A DNA stretch of 7,643 nucleotides, taken from the NCBI GenBank assembly GCA_025450375.1, contig JANWHO010000314.1, positions 1 to 7,643 on the forward strand, written 5' to 3'. The DNA is from Chloroflexota bacterium. Its GTDB lineage: Bacteria > Chloroflexota > UBA5177 > JANWHV01. Position numbers and translations under genes: made by a program. Under the pieces are notes generated by a model. It had not been told where the DNA came from and did no database searches. It saw only the letters and a list, made by a program, of their open reading frames with translations. Shown here piece by piece: positions 1-5,565 of this stretch. Within the stretch, counting starts at the first letter, position 1. Every line of letters starts with the position of its first letter.

Positions 1-45
1 CTCCTGTCCAAGCGGGTTCCAATCAGCCATTGAGCATCATGTAGC

Positions 46-75
46 CTGCCGAATAGGGGCCGGGCGGTGTATACT
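46..75 (+). promoter_or_regulatory. Candidate tatA promoter
   Basis: TATACT at 70-75 matches the bacterial -10 consensus at five of six positions. The best -35 with 18-base spacing is CTGCCG at 46-51, which is weak (three of six). Transcription would begin near 82, giving a leader of about 70 bases before the preferred tatA start at 152. It would also begin almost exactly at an in-frame ATG at 83, so a leaderless alternative start is possible. The call rests on the -10 alone. Confidence 0.4.
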
Positions 76-103
76 CGTCACAATGGCTCCTGAGATCCGT
101 GGA

Positions 104-128
104 CCGATCTGGGCACGCCATGGATCGG
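104..128 (+). promoter_or_regulatory. Stem-loop in the tatA leader
   Basis: CCGATC (104-109) and GATCGG (123-128) are perfect inverted arms. The stem continues inward with TGG (110-112) pairing with CCA (118-120), leaving a two-base bulge at 121-122 and the loop GCACG. It ends nine bases before the ribosome binding site at 137-144, so it could affect translation or mRNA stability. No T-run follows, so it is not an intrinsic terminator. Function is inferred from position only. Confidence 0.35.
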
Positions 129-136
129 CTGCTCGT

Positions 137-144
137 GGAAGGAG
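137..144 (+). promoter_or_regulatory. Ribosome binding site that sets the tatA start
   Basis: GGAAGGAG lies seven bases before the ATG at 152. It is the strongest Shine-Dalgarno match near this gene and decides for 152 over the upstream in-frame ATG at 83, which has no such site. Confidence 0.75.
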
Positions 145-151
145 CAAGTCC

Positions 152-346
152 ATGCTGGTTGGTCACCTACCTGAACTCATTTTGGTGTTAGTCGTGCTGT
201 TGTTGTTGGTGGGCCCAGGGAAGATTCCCTCCCTTGGCTCGGCGATCGGGAAATCGATTCGCGGTTTCAAGCAAGAGACCCACGGCCGCATTCATGGATC
301 GGGTGAGGCACCGATGCCGGAGCGAGAGGGGCCGCGGCAGGGGTGA
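152..346 (+). CDS. tatA: Sec-independent protein translocase subunit TatA/TatE-like
   Basis: This is a 64-residue protein of the TatA family, the single-span inner-membrane component that oligomerises to let folded twin-arginine precursors cross the membrane with TatC (and often TatB). Visible features are a short N-terminus, Glu8 at the start of the transmembrane helix (about 6-20), a GPGKIP hinge (21-26) and an amphipathic helix (about 27-41, ending SIRGFKQET). A short hydrophilic tail follows, rich in Gly, Pro and charged residues. Aligned with E. coli TatA, residue 20 is Val where the conserved Phe of the Phe-Gly hinge normally sits; Gly21 is kept. Length is normal to short for TatA. The start follows from GGAAGGAG seven bases upstream; the frame is open back to an ATG at 83, but that would put 23 hydrophilic residues before the helix. 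No tatC or tatB is in the window. The exonuclease gene begins 49 bases downstream, so the two may be cotranscribed. TatA and TatB cannot be fully separated by sequence, but the short tail favours TatA. Confidence 0.85.
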   Translation: MLVGHLPELILVLVVLLLLVGPGKIPSLGSAIGKSIRGFKQETHGRIHGSGEAPMPEREGPRQG

Positions 347-395
347 GGAGCGGCAGTCGTACGGAGAAGGGCTGCCGCCCGGCCCTGGCGCTCAG

Positions 396-1409
396 ATGAC
401 GGTGGACGGTCGCTTTCCGCCGGCCCCGCCCCAAGGGAAGCGCAGCCTCATTGATCAGGCGGACAATCTGCCGGTGGTCGCCGCTCAGCTAGCCGCCGCT
501 CCCGTTATCGGGGTGGACGTGGAGGCGGGAGTTCCTCCCCGCGAGCGGCATGGCCGCTTTGCTCTCCTCCAGATCGCCATCGAGGGTCTGACCTTCGCTA
601 TCGATCCGCTCAGGATTCGCGATCTTTCGGCGCTCGCCCCGATTATGGGCTCTGAACGGATCGTGAAAGTCTTCCATGGCATCGGCCTGGATCGTGACAT
701 GCTGGAGGGGGCTCACCTGCCGTTGCGGCAGGTATGCGACCTGAGCGATCTGGCCCGATCGGCCTACGGGAAGGGTGAGGCAAGTCTGGCCGCCCTGGCC
801 CGGCGGGCCTTTGGCATTGGGATGGATAAGTCCTTACAGCGGAGCGATTGGTTACATCGCCCGTTGAGCCTACCTCTCCTCGCCTATGCCTGGCGGGATG
901 CCGAACTGACGCTTGGACTCTACCAATGGGCGCGAGAGCATCATCCCACTTTAATCCGGTTGCATACGGCTCTGGAGCCGCGCCCGATCATTCCGGACCA
1001 CCTGCCGGCCTGGTTGAGGACCGTGCTCGGCGGCTCCCGCCAGCCGGTGGCCGACCTGATGGCCCAGGAAGGGCTTGAGGTTGAGCGCGATACGGCCACC
1101 GTTCTACAGGCCATGGAATCCGGACTGGCCACGGTGTCCAACCCGGGGCTCCGGGCCCGGCTGTTTCGGGTGGCTGGCGAGCTTGACCTCTATGAGCTGG
1201 TGCCGGCCTTACTGACCGCCCTGGGCGCCGAGCCCGCGAATGAACGAGCGGCGGCCGCCAGAGCCCTGGCAACCCTGGGCGAGCAAAGCACCGAGCCGGC
1301 GATCCGCGCCTTACTGGCCGATGAGACCGCCGAGGTCCGGGAGTCCGCGGTCCTGGCCCTGGAGATCCTGCCCCAGCGGATCCCTCCCGAGGCCGTGCCG
1401 GCGGAGTAG
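396..1409 (+). CDS. Ribonuclease D-like 3'-5' exonuclease with C-terminal HEAT-like repeats
   Basis: This 337-residue protein has an N-terminal DEDDy exonuclease domain (about 16-180) of the RNase D type. Such enzymes remove nucleotides from RNA 3' ends, as in tRNA maturation, using two metal ions. All motifs are present: Exo I as Asp41-x-Glu43, Exo II as HGIGLD with Asp99, and Exo III as Tyr164-x3-Asp168. The typical DKSLQRSDW..RPLS block stands at 144-158. Bacterial RNase D normally carries HRDC domains after this; I cannot recognise one. Instead residues about 250-325 form two to three HEAT/PBS-like helical units, with AAAARALATLG and VRESAVLALEIL repeating at about 31 residues. Residues 190-250 are helical and unassigned. 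The start at 396 is uncertain: it has no good ribosome binding site, and the frame is open upstream to 234, but the upstream residues are Arg/Gly-rich, overlap tatA and look non-coding. Translation may be coupled to tatA. The exonuclease domain is sure; the substrate (tRNA, other RNA or DNA) is not. Confidence 0.85.
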   Translation: MTVDGRFPPAPPQGKRSLIDQADNLPVVAAQLAAAPVIGVDVEAGVPPRERHGRFALLQIAIEGLTFAIDPLRIRDLSALAPIMGSERIVKVFHGIGLDRDMLEGAHLPLRQVCDLSDLARSAYGKGEASLAALARRAFGIGMDKSLQRSDWLHRPLSLPLLAYAWRDAELTLGLYQWAREHHPTLIRLHTALEPRPIIPDHLPAWLRTVLGGSRQPVADLMAQEGLEVERDTATVLQAMESGLATVSNPGLRARLFRVAGELDLYELVPALLTALGAEPANERAAAARALATLGEQSTEPAIRALLADETAEVRESAVLALEILPQRIPPEAVPAE

Positions 1410-1483
1410 CGCCAAACGGAAACCGCTCACGCGCGTATGCCATCACGTTTGAGCCTCGTTCATGGGGTGAGAATAGCGGAATT

Positions 1484-1489
1484 GGAGGG
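1484..1489 (+). promoter_or_regulatory. Ribosome binding site of the amidase gene
   Basis: GGAGGG lies 11 bases before the ATG at 1501, a little far but the only purine-rich site. It supports keeping the long N-terminal extension of the amidase. The 91 bases between the exonuclease stop and this gene show no convincing promoter or terminator. Confidence 0.5.
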
Positions 1490-1500
1490 TTAACAGGACG

Positions 1501-3138
1501 ATGGAGCGAGAGGAAGAGGCCGCCCGTCTAATGGCGAGGCTTCGCGCCAACCTGGCCATAGCAGGCATTCCGGCCACCGACGACGATCTGCGGGACATCC
1601 AGGAACAGGGGTATCCAGCCGCCGTGGCGAACTTCGATCGCGCCATCGCCGCCATAGGGCATGACCGGCAGGTGGATGTTACTTCTTATCCGCGAGCCGG
1701 CTCAGGCGAGCCATCCCGGCTGTACGGAGAGTCGGTACCGACCGGCCGGACGCCGGCGGGTCGGCAGTCGATCCCACCCGATTATCGGGCCGAGGATCCC
1801 TTGGCCTTCGCCTCGGCGCGCGAAGTCGCGGTGTTGCTTCGCGAGCGGCGGCTCTCCTCTACCGAGTTGACGACCATGGTACTGGAGCGGATCGCCCGCC
1901 GCGACCCCGCGTTGAATGCTTTCCAGGTCGTGCTCGCCGAGGAAGCAATGGCGGCGGCCCGTGAGGCGGATCGAGAGATTGGCGCCGGGCGCTTCCGAGG
2001 GCCGTATCATGGGGTGCCCGTGGCGGTGAAGGATCTGCTGGCCATGCGGGGGACCGCCACCTATGCCGGTTCGAGCCGGCCCTGGCCGGGTTTCGACACC
2101 CTTGACTCGGCGGCGGTAGAGCGGCTCCGCGCTGGGGGTGCGGTCATCGTGGGGAAGACACGCCTTTCGGAATTCGCCTATTCGCCCGGCTCCAATAACG
2201 CTCATTACGGTCCCACCGCGAATCCCTGGGACGCCGGCCGCGACACCGGCGGGTCCAGCAGCGGGTCCGGTGCGGCGGTAGCCGCCGGGCTCGTCTATGC
2301 CGCCCTGGGCACCGACACCGGTGGTTCGATTCGCATCCCCTCCGCTTTCTGTGGAATCGTGGGGCTGAAGCCCAGCCATGGACGGACCTCGCTGCATGGA
2401 GGGGTTACGCTCTCCTGGTCCCTGGATCATCTGGGACCGATGACCCGCACGGTCGGTGACGCCGCCGACCTGCTCGATCTACTGGCCGGTCCCGATCCTC
2501 GCGATCCGCGAACTCTAGCGGCGGCTCCGCCGTTGCCGTTTCAGGTGCCGGCGGGGCTACGGATCGGAGTGCTTGGCGATGATGGATCCGGAATCTCGCT
2601 GGCCACGGACCGAGTGCTGGCTGCCTGGCGCCAGGGTCTGGCCGCCCTGGCCGCGGCCGGAGCCGATCTGGTGCCGGTGAATGTAGACTGGTTGGAATTG
2701 GCGCGGCATGTGAACGGAGCCATGTTGACCCTGGAGGCGTTCACCCTCCATGCGGAGCGGTTGCGGACTGGATGGAACGACGTCGGGGAGTTTCCCCGCC
2801 GCCGCTTGATGCAAGCCTTACTCCATGGGCCATCCACCTATGTCCGGGCGTCACAGGCACGGGCCATGTTGCGGGAGCAAGCGCGAGCGTTGTTCGGGCG
2901 GATCGACCTGTTGAGCACACCAACCATGCCCTTCGGCGCCCCCGCACTGGGCGTACCGGATGGAACTCGATTCACCTCACCGTTTAACCTTCTGGGCTTG
3001 CCGGCGCTCAGCCTTCCGGTCGGCCTCACCGACGAAGGTCTCCCGATTGGCCTACAATTGATCGGGCCGCCAGGCGCGGAGGCGACCGTGCTAGCGGCCG
3101 GAGCGAGCCTGGAAGCGAGCGGGATCTGGTACACATAA
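1501..3138 (+). CDS. Amidase-signature family hydrolase (GatA/amidase-like)
   Basis: This 545-residue protein belongs to the amidase signature family, Ser-cisSer-Lys hydrolases that cleave amide bonds; GatA of the Glu-tRNA(Gln) amidotransferase is a relative. The triad is complete: Lys177 in GVPVAVKD, cis-Ser252 in the GGSSSGSG loop, and nucleophile Ser276 in TDTGGSIR, with the usual 24-residue distance between the serines. The C-terminal core is typical too: [13 protein letters not shown], then [14 protein letters not shown] and [11 protein letters not shown] before the end. The catalytic domain starts near residue 100. The first 95 or so residues are an extension: a charged helical part with [12 protein letters not shown] near 26-37, then a Pro/Gly/Arg-rich linker (about 60-95). 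Free-standing amidases of this kind act on varied amides (aryl or aliphatic amides, ureas, carbamates), so the substrate cannot be named. No gatB or gatC is adjacent, which argues against a tRNA amidotransferase role. It is probably cytoplasmic, with no signal peptide. It converges with the exporter gene 84 bases away. Confidence 0.9.
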   Translation: MEREEEAARLMARLRANLAIAGIPATDDDLRDIQEQGYPAAVANFDRAIAAIGHDRQVDVTSYPRAGSGEPSRLYGESVPTGRTPAGRQSIPPDYRAEDPLAFASAREVAVLLRERRLSSTELTTMVLERIARRDPALNAFQVVLAEEAMAAAREADREIGAGRFRGPYHGVPVAVKDLLAMRGTATYAGSSRPWPGFDTLDSAAVERLRAGGAVIVGKTRLSEFAYSPGSNNAHYGPTANPWDAGRDTGGSSSGSGAAVAAGLVYAALGTDTGGSIRIPSAFCGIVGLKPSHGRTSLHGGVTLSWSLDHLGPMTRTVGDAADLLDLLAGPDPRDPRTLAAAPPLPFQVPAGLRIGVLGDDGSGISLATDRVLAAWRQGLAALAAAGADLVPVNVDWLELARHVNGAMLTLEAFTLHAERLRTGWNDVGEFPRRRLMQALLHGPSTYVRASQARAMLREQARALFGRIDLLSTPTMPFGAPALGVPDGTRFTSPFNLLGLPALSLPVGLTDEGLPIGLQLIGPPGAEATVLAAGASLEASGIWYT

Positions 3139-3186
3139 CTAGACGAGCTTGCTGGCGTCGCGCGGACGAGTGTAGGCACCAACTTA

Positions 3187-3216
3187 GGGGCGGGGCGTAC
3201 CGAGATGCCTCACCCC
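3187..3216 (+). terminator. Strong hairpin between convergent genes, possible terminator
   Basis: An outer stem GGGG (3187-3190) with CCCC (3213-3216) and an inner stem GGGGCGT (3192-3198) with ATGCCTC (3205-3211, two G-U pairs) are separated by one C-A mismatch. The loop is ACCGAG. The wobble pairs form only in + strand RNA; on the - strand they become A-C mismatches, so the hairpin favours the amidase transcript. No U-tract follows, so intrinsic termination is uncertain. Confidence 0.4.
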
Positions 3217-3222
3217 CCTGAT

Positions 3223-4719
3223 CTACTGGGTGCTTGTAGCTCTGGCGCGGATCACGAACAGGGCGATCAGGAGCGTGCATGACGCGAAAATCGTGCTGAT
3301 TGTAAAGGCGCTGGCCACTCCGTGGGCCATGATATGATGCGCCTGCATTGTTGGAGTGGCGCTCGCCAGGGGATGCCTGGCCGCGTCCCGGCTGGCCGTG
3401 CCAAAGACGGTGACCAGGATGGCCACCCCCAGGGCGCCGCCCACCTGCTGCATGGTTTGCAGCAGCCCCGAGGCGGCGCCGGACTCCTGCCGGGGCACCC
3501 CGGCGAGGATGGTCATGGTGACCGGCATGAAGCTGCACCCGGCGCCGAGTCCGAACAACAGCATCGGGACGAGGAGGCCCTGGGCATAGGTCGTGCCGGA
3601 TGAGATCTGGGTAAGCCAGATCATGCCGGCCAGGATCAGGGTGGCGCCGCCTACCAGGAACGGCTTCGGGCCGAACCGCGGCAGGAGTCGCGGGACAATC
3701 CGGGACGCGGTGAAGATCGCCAGGGTCAGGGGCAGGAAGGCGAAGCCCGCCGTGATCGGGCTGAAGCCGAGCACATCCTGCACGAACTGGGTGAGAAAGA
3801 AGAACATGCCGAACATGGTGGCCGGCAAGAGCAGCATATTGAGATAGGCGCCGGCCCGGTTCCGGTTGGCCAACAGGCGCAGGGGCACGATAGGCTGCCT
3901 GGCCCGGATCTCCACGGAGAGGAACAGGGCGAGGAGGACGGCGGCGACCGCCAGGGCAAGGCGGGCAACACTGTCGCTCCACCCATTGGAGGCGGCGCGG
4001 ATGAAGCCGTAGACCAGCGAAGTCATGCCAAACGTCGAGGTGAGCGCCCCGAGCAGATCGAAGCGACCTGGATGACGGTCGGACTCGCGGACGAACAGCG
4101 GGGCTAGCGCGATCACCGAGATGCCAATCGGTACATTGATGAACAGCACCCAGCGCCAGGACACCCAGGAGGTGAGGACGCCGCCCAGGATCAGGCCGAT
4201 CGATCCGCCGGTGGCGGCTACGGCCGAGAAGACGCCCAGGGCGCGATTCCGGGCCGGACCCTCCTCGAAGTTGGTGGCGATCAGGGCGAGGGCGCCCGGC
4301 GCGGCGGCGGCGGCCCCGACGCCTTGCGCCGCCCGGCTGGCCAGCAGCCACCAGGATGAGGTGGCGAAGCCGCCAAGCAGCGAGGCGAGGGTAAACAGCG
4401 CGATGCCGCCGATGAACAAGCGCCGCCGGCCCAGAATGTCGCCGGCCCGTCCGCCCAGCAGGAGCAGGCCGCCCACCGCCAGGGTGTAGGCGTTGAGCAC
4501 CCACGACAGGTTGGTGGGCGAGAAGTGCAGACTACTCTGGATTCTGGGCAAGGCGACGTTCACCACGGTGGCGTCCAGGGTGATCATGAGCTGGCAGGTC
4601 ACGATGACCGCCAGGGCGATGCTGGGATAGTGGCCGCGCCGAGGGCTGTCTTCTCGGGTCTGGATCAGTTGAAGGTCTTCCCTCTCGTCGTATCGCGGAT
4701 CGGTGATGCGCTGAGCCAT
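3223..4719 (-). CDS. MFS drug exporter, DHA2 (EmrB/QacA-like) family, 14 helices
   Basis: This 498-residue integral membrane protein is a proton-driven exporter of the DHA2 branch of the major facilitator superfamily. The first 31 residues are hydrophilic and cytoplasmic. Helix 1 carries LDATVVNVALP (48-58), with the membrane-embedded Asp49 typical of DHA2 pumps. Motif A follows as LGGRAGDILGRRR (88-100), and the antiporter motif C region as GGSIGLILGGVL (171-182). The length and hydrophobic pattern fit 14 helices. The start could be the ATG at 4719 or a TTG six bases upstream (4725). AGAAGGGG (4738-4731) is five bases from the TTG and 11 from the ATG, so either may be used and the protein changes by only two residues. 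The gene is divergent from a TetR repressor and preceded by a near-consensus promoter overlaid with inverted repeats, which points to ligand-induced efflux of a toxic compound or metabolite. No membrane-fusion protein (EmrA) is nearby, as is usual for single-component pumps. The substrate cannot be predicted. Confidence 0.92.
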   Translation of the reverse strand: MAQRITDPRYDEREDLQLIQTREDSPRRGHYPSIALAVIVTCQLMITLDATVVNVALPRIQSSLHFSPTNLSWVLNAYTLAVGGLLLLGGRAGDILGRRRLFIGGIALFTLASLLGGFATSSWWLLASRAAQGVGAAAAAPGALALIATNFEEGPARNRALGVFSAVAATGGSIGLILGGVLTSWVSWRWVLFINVPIGISVIALAPLFVRESDRHPGRFDLLGALTSTFGMTSLVYGFIRAASNGWSDSVARLALAVAAVLLALFLSVEIRARQPIVPLRLLANRNRAGAYLNMLLLPATMFGMFFFLTQFVQDVLGFSPITAGFAFLPLTLAIFTASRIVPRLLPRFGPKPFLVGGATLILAGMIWLTQISSGTTYAQGLLVPMLLFGLGAGCSFMPVTMTILAGVPRQESGAASGLLQTMQQVGGALGVAILVTVFGTASRDAARHPLASATPTMQAHHIMAHGVASAFTISTIFASCTLLIALFVIRARATSTQ

Positions 4720-4786
4720 GGTCAAGCAACCCCTTCTGGTATACTTTGGGGAGGACGTGCGTCCAGCCCGCGTGGGCTTTGGGCGC

Positions 4787-4809
4787 TAAGCGGAGGGTAA
4801 CTCCGCTTA
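4787..4809. promoter_or_regulatory. Operator 1: perfect inverted repeat, likely TetR site
   Basis: TAAGCGGAG (4787-4795) and CTCCGCTTA (4801-4809) are perfect nine-base arms around the spacer GGTAA. The core CGGAG-N5-CTCCG recurs in the two other sites. It lies just downstream of the predicted exporter transcription start (about 4810), where a bound repressor would block elongation or initiation. Confidence 0.75.
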
Positions 4810-4816
4810 AGTAGTT

Positions 4817-4845
4817 AGTATACGGAGTCTCCCTCCGTTTTGCAA
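4817..4845 (-). promoter_or_regulatory. Exporter promoter, near-consensus sigma-70 type
   Basis: Read on the - strand, TTGCAA (4845-4840) and TATACT (4822-4817) are separated by exactly 17 bases. The -35 matches TTGACA at four of six and the -10 matches TATAAT at five of six. Transcription should start near 4810, giving a leader of about 90 bases. Operator 2 occupies 15 of the 17 spacer bases, and operator 1 lies immediately downstream of the start, an arrangement expected for tight repression. Confidence 0.7.
4823..4837. promoter_or_regulatory. Operator 2: CGGAG-N5-CTCCG inside the exporter promoter
   Basis: CGGAG (4823-4827) and CTCCG (4833-4837) flank TCTCC; one more pair (A4822-T4838) extends the arms to six. 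The site sits between the -10 and -35 of the exporter promoter. Its centre is 32 bases from operator 1 and 42 from operator 3. Confidence 0.7.
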
Positions 4846-4866
4846 TGGAATGTTCGTTAGTATACG
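4840..4866 (+). promoter_or_regulatory. Candidate tetR promoter sharing the -35 of the exporter promoter
   Basis: TTGCAA (4840-4845) reads the same on both strands and can also serve the + strand, with TATACG at 4861-4866 as -10. The spacing is 15 bases, or 16 if TTTGCA at 4839-4844 is used. This is suboptimal, so the promoter would be weaker than the exporter promoter. The start would be near 4873, within operator 3. An alternative is the extended -10 element TGGTATACT at 4737-4745, which would give a leader of about 150 bases. Confidence 0.35.
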
Positions 4867-4879
4867 GAGAGTCCCTCCG
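4865..4879. promoter_or_regulatory. Operator 3: CGGAG-N5-CTCCG next to the tetR start
   Basis: CGGAG (4865-4869) and CTCCG (4875-4879) flank AGTCC. The site overlaps the candidate tetR -10 and transcription start, and lies 26 bases before the tetR ATG. Binding here would give autorepression. Confidence 0.65.
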
Positions 4880-4905
4880 CTTCGCGCGACGGCGCGGGAA
4901 GTCCT

Positions 4906-5526
4906 ATGAGTACGTCTGATGCGTTAACCCCATTCCCTCGCCCGATGCGTGCCGACGCGCGGCGCAACTATGATCTTTTGCTGGCGGCGGCCGGCGCCGC
5001 GTTCGCCGAGCACGGGATGGAGGCATCGCTCGAGGACATCGCGCGGCGCGCGGGGGTGGGCATCGGGACCCTCTACCGGCATTTCCCCACCCGCGAGTCG
5101 CTGGCGGAAGCGGTCTATCGGGCCCGAATCGAGGCGCTGCGCGAGGAAGCGGAGAGCTTGCTCGCCGCGCCGTCGCCCGAGGAAGCACTGGCGGTCTGGT
5201 TGCGTTCCCTCGTCAAATTCGGCAGCACGCAGCGCGGCCTCGCCTTATTTCTAAAGACCGCCCTGCGCGAGGACGGTTCCAATCTGGCCTGGTGCAAGGA
5301 AACCATGCGGGCCGCTGGGGGGGCGCTTCTTCTCCGGGCCCAGCAATCCGGGGCCATCCGTCCCGACCTTGAGGTCTCTGACCTTCTCAGACTGGCCCAC
5401 GCAATCAGCTGGGCAGTCGAGCCGCCGACCGATGGTGACCGCACCGATCGCTACCTCTCGCTCATGCTGGATGGTCTGCGGCGTCAGGAACGGACCCAGG
5501 AGGAGCCGCGCCCAGCACCGCCATGA
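4906..5526 (+). CDS. TetR/AcrR-family transcriptional repressor (SbtR-like ligand domain)
   Basis: This 206-residue protein has a classic TetR N-terminal DNA-binding domain (about 17-63). It includes ASLEDIARRAGVGIGTLYRHF (40-60), where the helix-turn-helix recognition helix ends in LYRHF, followed by PTRESLAEAVYRARIEAL leading into helix 4. The rest is the helical dimerisation and ligand domain. Its pattern (AVWLRSLVKF, then RAQQSGAIRPDLEVSDLLRLAHAI) resembles the SbtR-type C-terminal family, so the inducer is unknown. The start at 4906 has only a modest site (GGGAAG, 4896-4901, four bases away). The ATG at 4945 (residue 14) has none, although the DNA-binding domain begins right there. The gene is divergent from the exporter and lies next to three matching inverted repeats. 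It is therefore very likely the repressor of the exporter and of itself, with release by a substrate of the pump. It converges with the glycosyltransferase gene, leaving 39 bases between the two stops and no clear terminator. Confidence 0.92.
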   Translation: MSTSDALTPFPRPMRADARRNYDLLLAAAGAAFAEHGMEASLEDIARRAGVGIGTLYRHFPTRESLAEAVYRARIEALREEAESLLAAPSPEEALAVWLRSLVKFGSTQRGLALFLKTALREDGSNLAWCKETMRAAGGALLLRAQQSGAIRPDLEVSDLLRLAHAISWAVEPPTDGDRTDRYLSLMLDGLRRQERTQEEPRPAPP

Positions 5527-5565
5527 AGGTCCCCGCCGGGCGGTTCGGGAAACGGGTCGGGACCG

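Larger units (their letters stand above)
4814..4880. repeat. Pair of 25-base direct repeats, 42 bases apart
   Basis: Positions 4814-4838 and 4856-4880 match at 22 of 25 bases. Both begin with the identical 14-mer GTTAGTATACGGAG and share TCCCTCCG. Each repeat holds a GTATAC -10-like element fused to one CGGAG-N5-CTCCG site, so a combined promoter-operator block seems to have been duplicated. Confidence 0.85.

Noticed and set aside
234..395. Upstream extension of the exonuclease gene by 54 codons
   Set aside because: It overlaps tatA, has no ribosome binding site, and codes for an Arg/Gly/Ser-rich stretch unlike the exonuclease fold.
988..1446. A 152-codon open frame on the - strand
   Set aside because: It is antisense to the exonuclease C-terminus and Pro/Arg/Gly-rich. 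It matters only as a caution that open frames are cheap here.
1448..1476. Possible promoter before the amidase gene
   Set aside because: TTGAGC (1449-1454) and GAGAAT (1469-1474) are only 14 bases apart, too close for a sigma-70 promoter.
1702..2430. A 242-codon open frame on the - strand
   Set aside because: It is antisense to the catalytic core of the amidase, which has all its motifs; the translation is low-complexity Gly/Arg/Pro.
3026..4504. A 492-codon open frame on the - strand
   Set aside because: It overlaps almost the whole exporter gene in another frame on the same strand. Its translation is Arg/Pro/Gly-rich without family motifs, as expected from high-GC out-of-frame reading.
4753..4778. 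Two small hairpins in the exporter leader (GGACG/CGTCC and AGCCC/GGGCT)
   Set aside because: Five-base arms in GC-rich sequence are expected by chance; there is no U-tract and no riboswitch-like conserved core.
4787..4880. Three similar repeats considered as a small CRISPR array
   Set aside because: The units are short dyads with unequal intervals inside a divergent promoter region, and there are no cas genes; operators explain them better.
5527..5565. Possible terminator between the tetR and glycosyltransferase stops
   Set aside because: Only a four-base stem (CCGC 5533-5536 with GCGG 5540-5543) without a T-run on either strand.
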